Assembly: GCA_029204225.1 (NCBI GenBank)
Contig: CM055092.1
Span: 40,390,016-40,454,015 of the forward strand
DNA length: 64,000 nucleotides
Reading direction: 5' to 3'
Source: Diphasiastrum complanatum
Lineage: Eukaryota; Streptophyta; Lycopodiopsida; Lycopodiales; Lycopodiaceae
Part shown: positions 35,218 to 45,649 of the stretch, one piece after another
Layout: each line of letters begins with the position of its first letter
Position numbering within the stretch: the stretch's first letter is position 1
Translations under genes and position numbers: made by a program
The notes under the pieces: generated by a model
Seen by the model: only the letters and a program-made list of their open reading frames with translations
The model's database searches: none
What the model was told of the DNA's origin: nothing

Positions 35218-36371
35218 TGTTGGATTTATCTCCTCTACTCCCCTAAATCCTATTTTAAACTGCCTCCATTCATGCTGCAATTTTACTCATGTTGTCGCAC
35301 AGTCTGCATATTTACATGTAAAATAAGATAGGCACGAAAAACTCGACTGTATGCATAAATACAAGTAAATTTCCAAAGGCGAAAAAGGCAAAAAACATGA
35401 TACTGTGTTTCTACACATGATTTGTGACAGGCAAAAAAGACGACACTGTCTTACAAAATGTCGAAGGTGCCCTAGGAAAAGCGAAGGCACCCTATAAATC
35501 AAATCCTAAGGCATTTCGTCAGAGTGTCACATTTTTCACATCTTCACCAACGTTCATTTCAGCAAAGGCTGATGTTGCGACCTTTTCATGCTCATCCCAT
35601 GCAACTTCTGCTAGCATATTTGACAACGACAGCAGTCACCCATGATCTCCTACAGACAGCACACCTATAAGATTGTGTATATATTGAATACCACTTGCGT
35701 CTTTAGTGTGTGTGTGAAAATAATAGATGCCTTGCGCATTGATTCTTTTGTATTGTTAGTAACAGGTTTATTCCTTTTACAGATTGAATTAGCTTTGTAG
35801 AGCACGCGGTTTTGTCCGCTATTTTCTTGTGGTCCACAACATTATTGACATGTATATTTTGCCATATTTAATCTGATAACAACTCTGTCTCATTCTGCTT
35901 TCAGATTTGTGTCAATATTGCTATGCTTTTCTACATTCTGTTTGACTCTCTTATTGCTCAATCTGGTAATCTGTTCTTAGCAAATTATTATTAGTCTACT
36001 AGCTGTTGACGACTTATATTTGGTCTTGCCTTTCGTGACTGACTATCAGTTGAGCTTAGTCTAGCTCTTCGTGAATCATTCATGACTAATAATTTGTCTA
36101 GTTGTTTGCGACAAATTATTCTTTTGATGTTTTGTTGCTTAATGTTTGGCTACGTAATCAGATCGACCGTGATTTCTATCACTAACATTCTGTTCATTTT
36201 TTATAGGCATAGTCATGCTTAAGAAAAAAGAAATATAGCTCATTCCGCTGCGCACGAACACTTTTCGTTCGAGTTCGTTCCTTGTTCAAGTTTCGAGTTC
36301 GTTTCTTTTCGTGTTCGTTTCTTTTCAAGCTATTTTTGTTTCTCACACTCACACACCCTCTTTCTCCAACA
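35218..36371 (+). repeat. 3' LTR of the 33-36 kb copia element
   Basis: About 1,154 bp, starting TGTTGGATTTATCTCC directly after the polypurine tract and ending CTTTCTCCAACA. The first and last seven bases are inverted repeats (TGTTGGA/TCCAACA). Related to the LTR at 62,878-63,870 (minus strand). No matching 5' LTR was found upstream. Confidence 0.85.
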
Positions 36372-36647
36372 ATCATCGGCTCACTAATGTACGCAATGAT
36401 CTGCATGTGACCAGACCTTGCATATTCAATCAGTACACTACTTAGCCAGTTCCTGTCAAATCTAGGCTTAACTCATTGGAAAGCACTAATAAAGTTCATA
36501 AAGTACATCCAGGCAATGAAAACTCTCAGCCTCTGCTACGGAGGCAGCCACACTGCCAACATCCTTGAAGCCTACACAGATGCGGATTGGGCAAGAGATG
36601 TCGACACCAAAAAATCCACTTCTGGATCTATATTCATTAGAGAAACT
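36372..36647 (+). pseudogene. copia RNase H fragment of another copy
   Basis: Immediately after the LTR the plus strand reads IIGSLMYAMICM, a TGA, then PDLAYSISTLLSQFLS, LTHWKALIKFIKYIQAM, TDADWARD and KSTSGSIF. This is the pol segment just before RNase H. Its sharp start at the LTR end suggests that the preceding copia element inserted into an older one. Confidence 0.8.
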
Positions 36648-36790
36648 TAGAGCCCGAAGAGGGCCTTTGAAAAAGATGTTTTTTTATTTAATTTTCTTAT
36701 TTTCGTTGCCATGTGGACCAATTGAAACCTTAGCTTTGGGGTTCTACGTAACGTAGAATTTTTCAAATATAAATAAAATAAAAACTTTTA
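36637..36790. repeat. Terminal-repeat-like end of an unknown DNA element
   Basis: CATTAGAGAAACTTAGAGC begins inside the copia RNase H codons (after GSIF). Together with the following sequence (AGGGCCTTTGAAAAAGAT, a T-rich stretch, CATGTGGACCAATTGAAA, TACGTAACGTAGAA) it is the inverted counterpart of 44,830-44,990, one end of the element inside the gypsy RNase H. Confidence 0.55.
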
Positions 36791-37106
36791 AAATATATTA
36801 CTGTTTCGTCGGGCAGCATGTGGAAATGCTATTGGTTGATGAGGCATGCCCTTCTAGCTCATCACTACCCGAAGAGACCCAAAAATATTGAAAATGAATA
36901 TGACAGATGGTTGAGATGAGAAAATCGATGTACCATTAATGTATGTGCATTGTCAAATCATGGTTAACAGGGTTAATTAGAGTTAATTTGTGGTGCCAAA
37001 TAGATCAGTATTTCAAATTTTTCCCAATATTTTTTCTCAGATCCATGGCTACGCAAATTTTCAAATTCATAGTTCATTGTTTTAGATTTTTGCATGCAAA
37101 TTACGA

Positions 37107-38478
37107 ATGGCGCCATCAAGGAAGCCGTGCTCCTCAATCAACTATGTGCTTCTATTCAACGAGACAGATGATAATGGATTATGGGTGCCAAGAAAATATT
37201 CAAAAAACTCTTGGGTTTTGATGCATCCATCATCAAGAGGAGCATTTTGAAAAAGGAAAAGGTCAAAACTATCATTTCGATTTTATTAAAAGGCCAAGAA
37301 TTTCGGATTTCAGAACATTATCAGGAGGAAAATCTATTTCTGAAATTCTAGTCCAACATGTATATATGCATTCAGAGATAAATGTGCAAGAATTCAATAG
37401 TCAAGATCACAAAAAAAAACAACTGTGAGTATTGATATTTTTTATGCTTTGATTTTTGTCATTTAGAAATATCTAATAGTAAACTTGGCCAATCTGTCAT
37501 TTTTCTTTTGCTAGATTTATATCCATCCAACATAAATGAATGAGATCCGAGTGGATCTTTAGTAGGTGTGTTAGATGTTATTCACATTGATATTGGACAG
37601 CTACAATATTGAGATAGAACTACAAAAGATCTAGTTGATGGTGGGATCTTTTTTTATGAATCAATGTACATTCTTGATACAAAAGAAAATTTTGGACAAA
37701 TAGTACCAATTCCATTACCTAGTTTTGAAAGTGATGAATGGATTGCACCAGATGCTACAGTCTCAGAATCATTTCGTTGCAAGATATATAATGATGCAAA
37801 AAATTCATTAAAAATGAGCACAAGATAAAAAACAGTCAGATTGATTTGGTTTATTTCCTTGAATATGTTTGTGGATTTCTTTTCAAGTGTCAATGTACAC
37901 AAAACCCCAACGATGTTTGTATGCAAAAATTTATCAGATAGTTTATTATCTGAACTTATGGATGAAGGCTGGGACAAAAGATCGGTTGGAGAAATAGAAT
38001 GCAGAATTAAAATGTCTTCCATGTGCTTCCATTATCAAATTGAAAAACAAATGTTGAGCTTATGCTTCCATTATCAAAGATGGAAAAAAAATAAAGGTAA
38101 ATGGGTGCCACTCGATCAAGACTTAGAAGCCAGTGGACATTCAAAATGAAAAAAATATTGAAATTATATACAATGATGTTGTTTTGACATGTGTTGAGGT
38201 GGAAGAAGATTGGAGCCTAAACTACATCCGGCGGGAACTAGTGCTCCTACAAGATGATGTACTTTTAGGCTTCAGATTCATTTTCAATGGTAAACTCGTA
38301 AGTAACTGTAAACACTCGATTTTTTATGAATAGATTCAATCAAACTTTCTAATACAATCTTTGTACTAATTGTAACTAACTTTGTATTAGTTTTATGCGA
38401 GTACGTAAAAGACATGAGCTCGAGATCAAATGCAGAGATATTGGCGAAACAATCCAACTTATGGAAGAACATTGAGAT
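37107..38478 (+). pseudogene. Unrecognised decayed gene, tail-to-tail with the H3-peptidase gene
   Basis: The plus strand shows several coding-like stretches. An ATG at 37,107 opens a peptide with NYVLLFNETDDNGLWVPRKY. A frame change is followed by GKGQNYHFDFIKRPRISDFR and a donor CT|GTGAGT near 37,427. Then GSLVGVLDVIHIDIGQLQY, DGGIFFYESMYILDTKENFG and FESDEWIAPDATVSESFRC (37,514-37,810). Later EIIYNDVVLTCVEVEEDWS and FRFIFNGKL precede a donor GTAAGT at 38,300. A possible last exon from about 38,391 reads RKRHELEIKCRDIGETIQL. Two TGA codons sit where CGA would give Arg. I do not recognise a family. The segment near 38,150-38,300 has a ubiquitin-like feel but this is weak. Confidence 0.5.
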
Positions 38479-38674
38479 TCACTATCAGCAAATACATGCC
38501 AATCATCATGTCTTTTTATCAATAGAGAAAATTGCATTTCACTATTACACTATGGACACAACCTGATTGTAAGAATCTATATTGATATCAATAAAAAAAA
38601 ATCATAAATGGGTTGTTTACATGTAAAATGATTGTATCTTTTTTTTTTATGTCTCTCTATTTACAAATAGATCT

Positions 38675-40780
38675 CTATTCAATCATTTTTTCTATATTTT
38701 CTTTATCAATATTAGGAACTGATAAGAGAATAGCTCTTTCTATAATCTGGCCCTCCTTTGTTTCGGGAAGGGCCTCAATGCCTTTTAAGACAAGAGGAAT
38801 ATCTGCTATAATATTGCCTTCCTCTGTATTAGGAAGGACTTTTATTCCTTTTTGATCATATAAAATGAGATCTGCATCCTGAGCAACCTGAAAGGTTATT
38901 AAGGCAGGAGCAGCGTCCTTTTGAGGGCCCTTGATCCTAGGTGCAATGCTTACACCGTATTGGGCATAGGTTCTGATCAACTCTTGCCGAAATCTATATA
39001 CATCATCAGGAGTATACGACTCAAGAGTGAACTGTCATCACAAAACACGAGAATCAGCAAATTACAAACAATGATAGTAAAAATATATGAATCAGAATGA
39101 AAGGAACTACAAATGAATAGAATATTACCTTTTCAATATCTACATCCACTTGTAAATTATACCACTCAAAAAATAGCTTTGTATTGTATAGGACGAACCA
39201 TGCACAACTAAAAGCGTCCTTTTGTTGTACACACTACATATATAGAACAAAAACTAGTAATATTATGATAGAATATTTATGCTATGATGATACATTCGAA
39301 TTAAAAAAGGAATACATGCATATCAGAGATAAATTGAATATACCTTGAGAGATCTAATGCTTATATCTCCAATTTAAGTTGCCGTTGTCGGTATTTCCCG
39401 AACGGCATCATGAAGTAGAGAATCAAATTCTCTATGTGTATTTGCAGTTGAGTTTAATTTTACACACAAAAAATTTGATACTCCCTCTTTATTTATCTTT
39501 ACAAAAAGAATGTTCAGGCTCCAATGCAGACTGCAACAACCAAAATACAAATATCATTAAATCCATATTTATGAAAAAATTCCTTACTTATTAAAGCAAT
39601 GAAGCATGCAACAATCCAGATTAAAGCAACAGAAACAAAAGAGCAAAACTTATTTATTTTCATATGGAATCAAATAAAATTTCGCCACAGGACTGCATTT
39701 GATAAAATAGACAGCCTTCTCAAAATTGGCTTCTTTCGCCTTTACCGCTCCCATGAAAAATGGACTAACAACAAAAACTATACCATGGGAATTAAAACTA
39801 ATACTATTTGCAAAAAAAAAAACTCCGGCTTCTATTATTACATCTGAAATTGCTGAGGTTTTATCTTTCAGCTCGGCACAAAATTTGGGACCTAATCTAA
39901 AGCTTGTACGTGTATCTGGAAGAAAAAAATCAAAAAAGTTGTCGAGAAGATCAATTTTATTAGCTAGTTAGGCCTCATATTGATTATAATGGTCAGAATC
40001 AAAATAAACTTGGGCTGGATTGCATGGAATTCTCACAAAAAAATTATGTACAGGAGCAGAAACAGAAGTGGAAACAATATTTATAGATTTCTCTATTATT
40101 TTGTCGAGCTCTTCTTGGGTAATCAACACTTTTGGTGATGAAACCTACTGAGGAGCTGGACGAATAACAAGAGGAGGAAGGGGTGACGATTCTCGATCTG
40201 AGTCAGATTCTCCAGCATCTGACTCAGAGCTCAAGAAGATATGGGGTTTCTTGGCCGGGATACGTCTAGGAGGAAGGGAAGCAGCTAGCCTTCGAGATCC
40301 AGCCTTCTTGGGGACAGGTTGCTTCTTCTTCCTCCTAGAGGTAGTAGGCAAGTCAGTACTATCCAGAGGTAGGTCTCTGGAGGTGCTGGCATTATCAACA
40401 TGCAGACCAGAATATCTGTTCCGAAGCCTTTTGAGAATGACGAAATCCTTTGGCATGATGGTGACAAGCTTACCATGCACTGCCAAAAGACAAGTATCCT
40501 CAAAAAATTGGGACAGAAAATCTTCTGCAGCACCCTATAAGGCCTACATGGCTGTCACGGCAAAACAAATATTCAGCCCAAGTGACAGAGTGACATTCCG
40601 TACAGATCGGTTGAAAGGAGCTCTAGGGATCAACAATTCAGTTGATCTCTGGAGTTTTCTGATCTCCCTCATCCAGACCTGCTTCCTGCCACGCCTACAA
40701 CCAATACCAGGGGGGACACGGGAATGAGATGGCTATACAATGGTTATGGCAAGGACAGTGGATTTGCTCCCGGCCATCAT
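38675..40780 (-). pseudogene. Histone H3-fold and Ulp1/C48-type cysteine peptidase fusion, four exons, six in-frame stops
   Basis: Minus-strand exons 40,780-39,654, 39,530-39,344, 39,233-39,129 and 39,031-38,675 sum to 1,776 bp, exactly 592 codons. Residues about 32-122 resemble histone H3: MREIRKLQRSTELL, AAEDFLSQFFEDTCLLAVHG and KLVTIMPKD, with a short non-canonical N-tail. A Lys/Arg- and Ser/Asp-rich linker follows. The C-terminal half resembles Ulp1/SENP (C48) peptidases: ISDVIIEAGVFFF, IPYEN then LHWSL (His), EFDSLLHDA (Asp), QQKDAFSCAWFV (Gln, Cys). Six in-frame stops (four TAG, two TAA) each differ by C-to-T from CAG or CAA, and the first donor reads ATAAGT instead of GTAAGT. So the gene is dead, but its structure is preserved. 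C48 peptidases normally process or remove SUMO-like proteins, or serve mobile elements. The role here is unknown. Confidence 0.8.
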
Positions 40781-41430
40781 TCTGAGAAGAAAAAAATCAA
40801 CAAAAAAAGTTTGAACAAAAGAAAAGTGGTTGAAAACAAAAAAATTTGCGATAAAAGGGCGCTTGAGATCGATACCAGAACTGAATATCGGTTTCGAACG
40901 TAAGATCTACACAAATTATTTTAAGAAAAGAGATGCACGCTTGAAAGCGATATTGGATTACCAGCGGTATCGGACTCGAGCGCATTGTGAGAGGGCGGAA
41001 GCTTGAACGGTGAGAGAGAGCGCTTGAGAGCGATATTGGGAGCGAAAACCGAAAATTTTGCGAAAAAAAATGAAAATTCCGAGGACTTATATATACAAAA
41101 TTTTTGCACATGTGAAAAGATGGCCGAGACACATGTCGTCATATTATTGGTCCATGCGAAATGTCCATACTGACAATGATGACCCAATTATGAGGCCAAG
41201 TGCACTGGGACATGTGCATGAATCCATTCTCGACGCGTGTCATTCTCGCACGTGACAGATGTCAAATCAATCATTCTAGGTATGGCGCATTAATTTTGAC
41301 CAATCACAAGTCGACACGTGTTCCTTCGCCACTCCTCCACACATGCAATTTTTTTTTAATAAATAGCCATGGTGAGGGTCAGGAGAAGAGGTTGCTCGGT
41401 GGTATGCAATCCATCTTGGCAATATGCACT
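40781..41430. other. No gene recognised; flank upstream of the H3-peptidase gene
   Basis: A stretch of several hundred bases with GAGAGCG/CGCTTGAGAGCGATA motifs repeated (about 40,858, 40,943 and 41,021). It could be the promoter of the minus-strand gene at 40,780. Nothing coding is supportable. Confidence 0.45.
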
Positions 41431-41898
41431 TCAAACATGGTGATGAGGACTTCTGAGGCGGCCCGTAGATGGGGATCTGTGATGAGGCGTATGGCGATCC
41501 CGTCGTTGGTTTGGGCTATGGCCATCCTTTGTCAGAAACTTGGTAAAGTATTTGGCATCATAGCTGGTGCCCTTGCCATGGATTGTCTCTCCGAGATTAG
41601 AAAAGCCAATGCTCTGGAGATCCCTATGAGAGACGTTGATGATGGTATAGCTGCCACTCTTAGATGTAAGCCGAAAAGTTTGGAATTTATCCGAATAGGT
41701 GGAGTAGGCCAGTCAGATGAGGCTCTCGCTCTGCTGGTCCCGGAAAAGAGTTAGATCAAAGCCAAGGTTTGTGAGGATATCCTTGGCCAGGGTGAGCTGC
41801 TCAACCTAATTCTTGATACAGATCATAAAAATATCTCCTGAATAAGGACGAGGGGGTTTACGACGATGAAAACTGAGCGAAGAATCGCAGGAGGCCAT
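41431..41898 (-). pseudogene. Small unrecognised minus-strand gene, two in-frame stops
   Basis: From the ATG at 41,898 a single frame of 155 codons runs to TGA at 41,431, interrupted by a TAG and a TGA that would be CAG and CGA before C-to-T change. Readable parts are HRRKPPRPYSGDIFMICI, VEQLTLAKDILTNLGFDL, KFQTFRLTSKSGSYTIINVS and GKGTSYDAKYFTKFLT. The style of decay matches the neighbouring H3-peptidase gene and both lie on the same strand, so they may have been parts of one element. No family recognised. Confidence 0.4.
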
Positions 41899-42080
41899 GA
41901 TAACAGTGATTTTAGATTGCTCTGAGAATTTTGAAAATTTTGAAACATTTTGGCATGAACTTGAGAGCAGCAATGTAAAATGAATTCGTGGAGAGAAGGG
42001 TGGAGGTCTATATATAGACTTTTTTTGACAGTAATTCGCAACTTCACTCAGAAATCATCCTAAGTGTCCACAATTTGGTA

Positions 42081-42456
42081 ATGATGGCCGTGAATTTTGA
42101 GGCAATGTTCAAAGGGTCCGCAAATTCTGGTAAGTGATTTTTTTATGCCAAAAGAGAAAAAAACGTCTGACAATGCAAAACTTTGTCTGATCATTCGTAG
42201 AGATAGTAAAGAAATCGTGAAATTTTTTTTGAGCTCCAGCGAATTGTCTGCGAATTCTGATAGTGGATATCTAAAGTTTTTAGAAAATTTTGTCTCTGAG
42301 ATAGAATTCGCGGAGGCTAAAAATAAACTGTGCACTGTAAAAAAGAGGTCAGGCGAATTCTATCTGAGATGGTGTGAAACAATTCTTTTGAAACTAATGG
42401 CTTTTGTGGTTTTCTTAGAGAAGACTGTTGGTATACCTGATCTGATAGCATCTTGA
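42081..42456 (+). pseudogene. Small unrecognised plus-strand coding region
   Basis: An ATG at 42,081 opens MMAVNFEAMFKGSANSG, which then meets either a stop or a GTAAGT-like donor near 42,131. A second frame continues MPKEKKTSDNAKLCLIIRRD, KFFLSSSELSANSDSGYLKF, LENFVSEIEFAEAKNK and RWCETILLKLMAF to a stop at 42,456. Amino-acid use looks like real protein but I recognise no family. It lies divergent from the minus-strand gene at 41.9 kb. Confidence 0.4.
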
Positions 42457-42547
42457 TGGTTTGAACAAGAAAGCACATCAAAATTTTTGTCGAAATGGTA
42501 GCAGACAAGTAAAAAAATAAAATAAAACAAAAAAATAAGAAAAAACA

Positions 42548-43745
42548 TTAGGAAAGAAAACAACTAATACATATCAAGATAAAAACAGGGTTCATTGTAC
42601 TTTCTCTGTCAGCTCCCATTGACCATAGTGTCGAGGATATCGCCTTGAAGGGTTTGGAGTTGTACATATTCGGAGGCAAAGATTTTTTAATGACGTAAGG
42701 TCCTTGGCCAAAAAATTTCATTTTGCCTTTGAAGGCTTTGGCCTGGTATAGCAGGACCTTATCTCCAACTTGGAAGTCTCTAAGTTTCAAAGATTGATCA
42801 TGCCATGTTTTTTGTCGTCGTTTGTGGACTTGTTGAGCATGGATGCTGATCCATCGTGTTTCACAGAGTTGCTTTAGATGGAATAACTTGTTTCCTAGAT
42901 TCTGGTGAGTATCAAGCTCAAGATTATAGGCCACTCGAAGGGAGGGGATATGGAATTCCACAGGCATAATGGCTTCTTGGCCATATGTTAGCTGGAAAGG
43001 GGTCACTTCGAGGTGGTGCGAGAAGCCCAGAGAGCAGCATGGAGTTTGAGTTTCCAATCAGATCGGCTGGATTCAACGGTTTTGGTGAGAATTCCACATA
43101 GGATTTTATTGGTGGATTCCGCCTGGCCATTGCATCGTGGGTAGTATGGAGAACTTTTGCGATTTACCACAAATTTTTTTGAAAGGAGATCTACTATGAC
43201 AGAGTTAAGGAAATGTGTACCCCTATCACCAATAAGCTCTAGAGGACATCCGAAACGAACTATAACCTATTCATATAGAAATTTTGCAGTAGAACGAGCG
43301 TCAACATTGCGAACAGCTCTTGCTTCAGCCCATTTGGTGCAATAGTCCATAGCTACTATGATGTAACGAGATTGTGTGTGTCGAGTAGCAGGACTAATAG
43401 GTCCGACATAATCAATTCCCCATTTCTGGAAAGCTTGATCAGTGGTTACAGGGTGTAAAGGCATGTAGTCAGTCTTTTGAAAGCGTTTTGTGCGTTGGTA
43501 GACATCACAAGCCTTAGTGTAATTGTGCGTATCCTTGAAGAGTGTTGGCCACCAAAAATCGGCCAAGAGGATTTTCATAGCAGTTGTTTCAAAAGAGAAA
43601 TGACCTGCACCAATACCTTCATGAGTGAGAAAAATTACAGAGGGTATTTCGCCTTCAGTAAGACATCGTCGGATGATTTCATCTAACTCTTGCTTGTAGA
43701 GTTGTCCTGCAATTAATGTATACGGTTTAGTTTTGAAGACCAACG
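42548..43745 (-). pseudogene. Ty3/gypsy integrase
   Basis: Minus strand: the zinc-binding H2C2 region (GIGAGHFSFETTAMKIL, then KACDVYQRTK), core start KWGIDYVGPISPATR, AMDYCTKWAEARAVRNVDAR, then VTPFQLTYGQEAIMPVEFHI and the C-terminal KLRDFQVGDKVLLYQAKAF with GQGPYVIKKS. The family is that of the fragment at 29.9-30.9 kb. Stops and frameshifts break the central core at about 43,060-43,270. Confidence 0.9.
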
Positions 43746-44221
43746 CACGTTGTTCAGGTTTAGAGAAGGATCCATCTGCCCTGAAGTTAAATATCCTGTA
43801 ATTTCCTTAGCCCATATAGGTGTAGAGTCAACTTGGAAAATGATTGCATCTGGTAAATATCGTTGACGCCTTGATCAGGGGTAGGAAGGCTAGGGATTTG
43901 GGATAGATGGTCTGCTAGAAAATGCTGAACTCCCTTACGAACCACGATCCTAAACTCAAATTCTCGCAGTAATAGGATCCATCTAGTAATACAGCCTGTG
44001 GTGCAGGTCTTGTTGATGAGATACAACAGTGCTTGATGATCAGTGAAGAATACAAAAACTTTTCCTAGAAGATAATGGCGAAACTTCTGAACTGCATATA
44101 CCATTGCCAAGGCTTCATGTTCGGTAGTTGTATAATTGACTTCAGCAGGTACCAATTGTCGACTAAGAAAACGGATTGGGTAGTCCTTTTTGAATTCTCC
44201 CGGTTGGGTGTGCACTGCTCC

Positions 44222-44990
44222 ACATTAGAGAAAATTTGGACTTGGAAAGGGCCCTATAAGGATTGCCACGTAGGATGACAATTTTTTGGCAATGCAAAAT
44301 ACTAGAATAAAATTTTTTTCTGCCCGCAGTCTTGCCCACACAGTCTTCGATGATTAGCTATTATGTGGGTGATATAGTCTGTGACTAAAAAAATCATAAC
44401 TTTTGAACAACAACTCGGATTGAGATGATTACGGTGCCATTAGAAAGCCCTCGACGAGAGCTTTTCAACGACACCCTACATAACCCAGTTTCGAGCGATG
44501 GTGAAGAAGTTATGGCTCGTCAAAGTTTTGGTCGGTCAACACTTGGTCAACCGGGTCAAACCGGTCAACTGCGCTTGAAAGAGATACTGGGTTGACCAAG
44601 TGTTGACCAACCAAAACTTTGACTAGCCATAACTTCTTCACTGTAGCTCGGAACTAGGTCATGTTGGGTGTCGTTGAAAAGCTCTCGTCAAGGGCTTTCT
44701 AAAGGCACCGTAATTGTCTCAATCCGAGTTGCCGTTCAAAAGTTACATTGTTTTTTTTTTTTTTTTTGTTGAGTTGCATACTATACTACAAATAAAATGG
44801 CTTATTTACGGGTTGCCCCCGACGCAAAATTACATTTCTTTTAAAAAGAAATAAAAATCAATTTGAAGGAGCTACGTTACGTAGATTTCAAATTTGAGTG
44901 TTTTGATTGGACCATGTAGAAGAAAATTTTGATAAAAAAAATAAAAGGTATCTTTTTGAAAGGCCTCTTTTGTGCTCAAATTTTCTCTAA
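44222..44990. mobile_element. Non-autonomous TIR element inserted in gypsy RNase H
   Basis: Its ends are CATTAGAGAAAATTTG and the exact reverse complement CAAATTTTCTCTAATG, a 16-bp perfect terminal inverted repeat. It splits the gypsy RNase H reading frame. One subterminal region of about 160 bp (44,830-44,990) is homologous, inverted, to 36,637-36,790. The centre is a long foldback. I could not settle a target duplication. It carries no gene. Confidence 0.75.
44395..44755. repeat. Foldback (long inverted repeat), arms of about 170 bp
   Basis: The left arm (about 44,395-44,565: CATAACTTTTGAACAACAAC, GAAAGCCCTCGACGAGAGCT, GAAGAAGTTATGGCTCGTCA) is the imperfect reverse complement of the right arm (about 44,585-44,755), around a short core near 44,570-44,585. 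It lies entirely inside the TIR element. Confidence 0.85.
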
Positions 44991-45299
44991 TGATGGCATA
45001 CTTGGATGCATCGGTATGCACATGGAATTCTTTACTATAATCAGGAGCCCGAAGGATGGGTGCATTGGTAAGGGCTTCTTTGAGTTGATTAAATGCGATG
45101 CGTTGTTCATTCGTCCATTTGGGAACTACAACTACTTTGTAGATTATGCGTGCTTTGTTAGCGAAATAAAAAATAAAGCACCGATAGTAGTTGGCGTGGC
45201 CAAGGAAAGAGTAAACTTCACTTTTCCCTTTCTAGAAAGTCATTTTCTCTCTCTAGATCTTATTGATCCCCAGGCTTCCTTTAATCATGCCTAGATCGT

Positions 45300-45640
45300 G
45301 TGAGGTGATTGCACATCGATCTGAGCTCTCTGGACTCCGCTAGAACCGATCAAAGATTTTCAGCCATAGGAACTTGGCGCCGGTTGGATTCTGGTCACAG
45401 TGGCACCGGGAGCGGCACCGGCGCCGTTGGCGCCGGGAGCAGCAGGGGCGCTGCTGGTGCCGGGGAAATAGATGGCGCCGATGGCGCCGGAAGTAAAGCT
45501 TGTAAAGGTAGCTTTACAACATCCACCCCACCTTTATAAAATCTGATGTACTCATCAGATGTCAGATTAAAGTAAAGGTGTCTCCCAATTAAAATGACTA
45601 TACATTTAAGCTACTTGGCACAGTACTCAATTTACTGGCC
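45300..45640. repeat. GC-rich GGCGCCGG/GGCACCGG repeat patch inserted in gypsy pol
   Basis: Between the RT thumb (ends about 45,650) and the RNase H start (about 45,290) lies foreign sequence with at least seven GGC(G/A)CCGG-type units at 45,370-45,500, in an otherwise AT-rich area. One frame gives Gly/Ala repeats, the antisense frame Pro/Ala repeats. Neither resembles gypsy Pol. Confidence 0.55.
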
Positions 45641-45649
45641 ACTTTTTAT

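Larger units (their letters stand above)
43787..45290 (-). pseudogene. Ty3/gypsy RNase H, split by a TIR element
   Basis: The N-terminal piece (minus strand from about 45,220: SFLGHANYYRCF, FNQLKEALTNAPILRAPDYS, FHVHTDASKYAI) stops at 44,991. The C-terminal piece resumes at 44,215: QPGEFKKDYPIRFLSRQLVP, TTTEHEALAMVYAVQKFRHY, FFTDHQALLYLINK, VQHFLADHLSQIP. The gap is filled by the inserted element at 44,222-44,990. D and E catalytic residues of RNase H are visible. Confidence 0.88.

Noticed and set aside
35424-35645. Open frame in the copia LTR, with a relative at 63,449-63,817 on the other strand.
   Set aside because: Not conserved as protein between the two LTR copies; part of the LTR.
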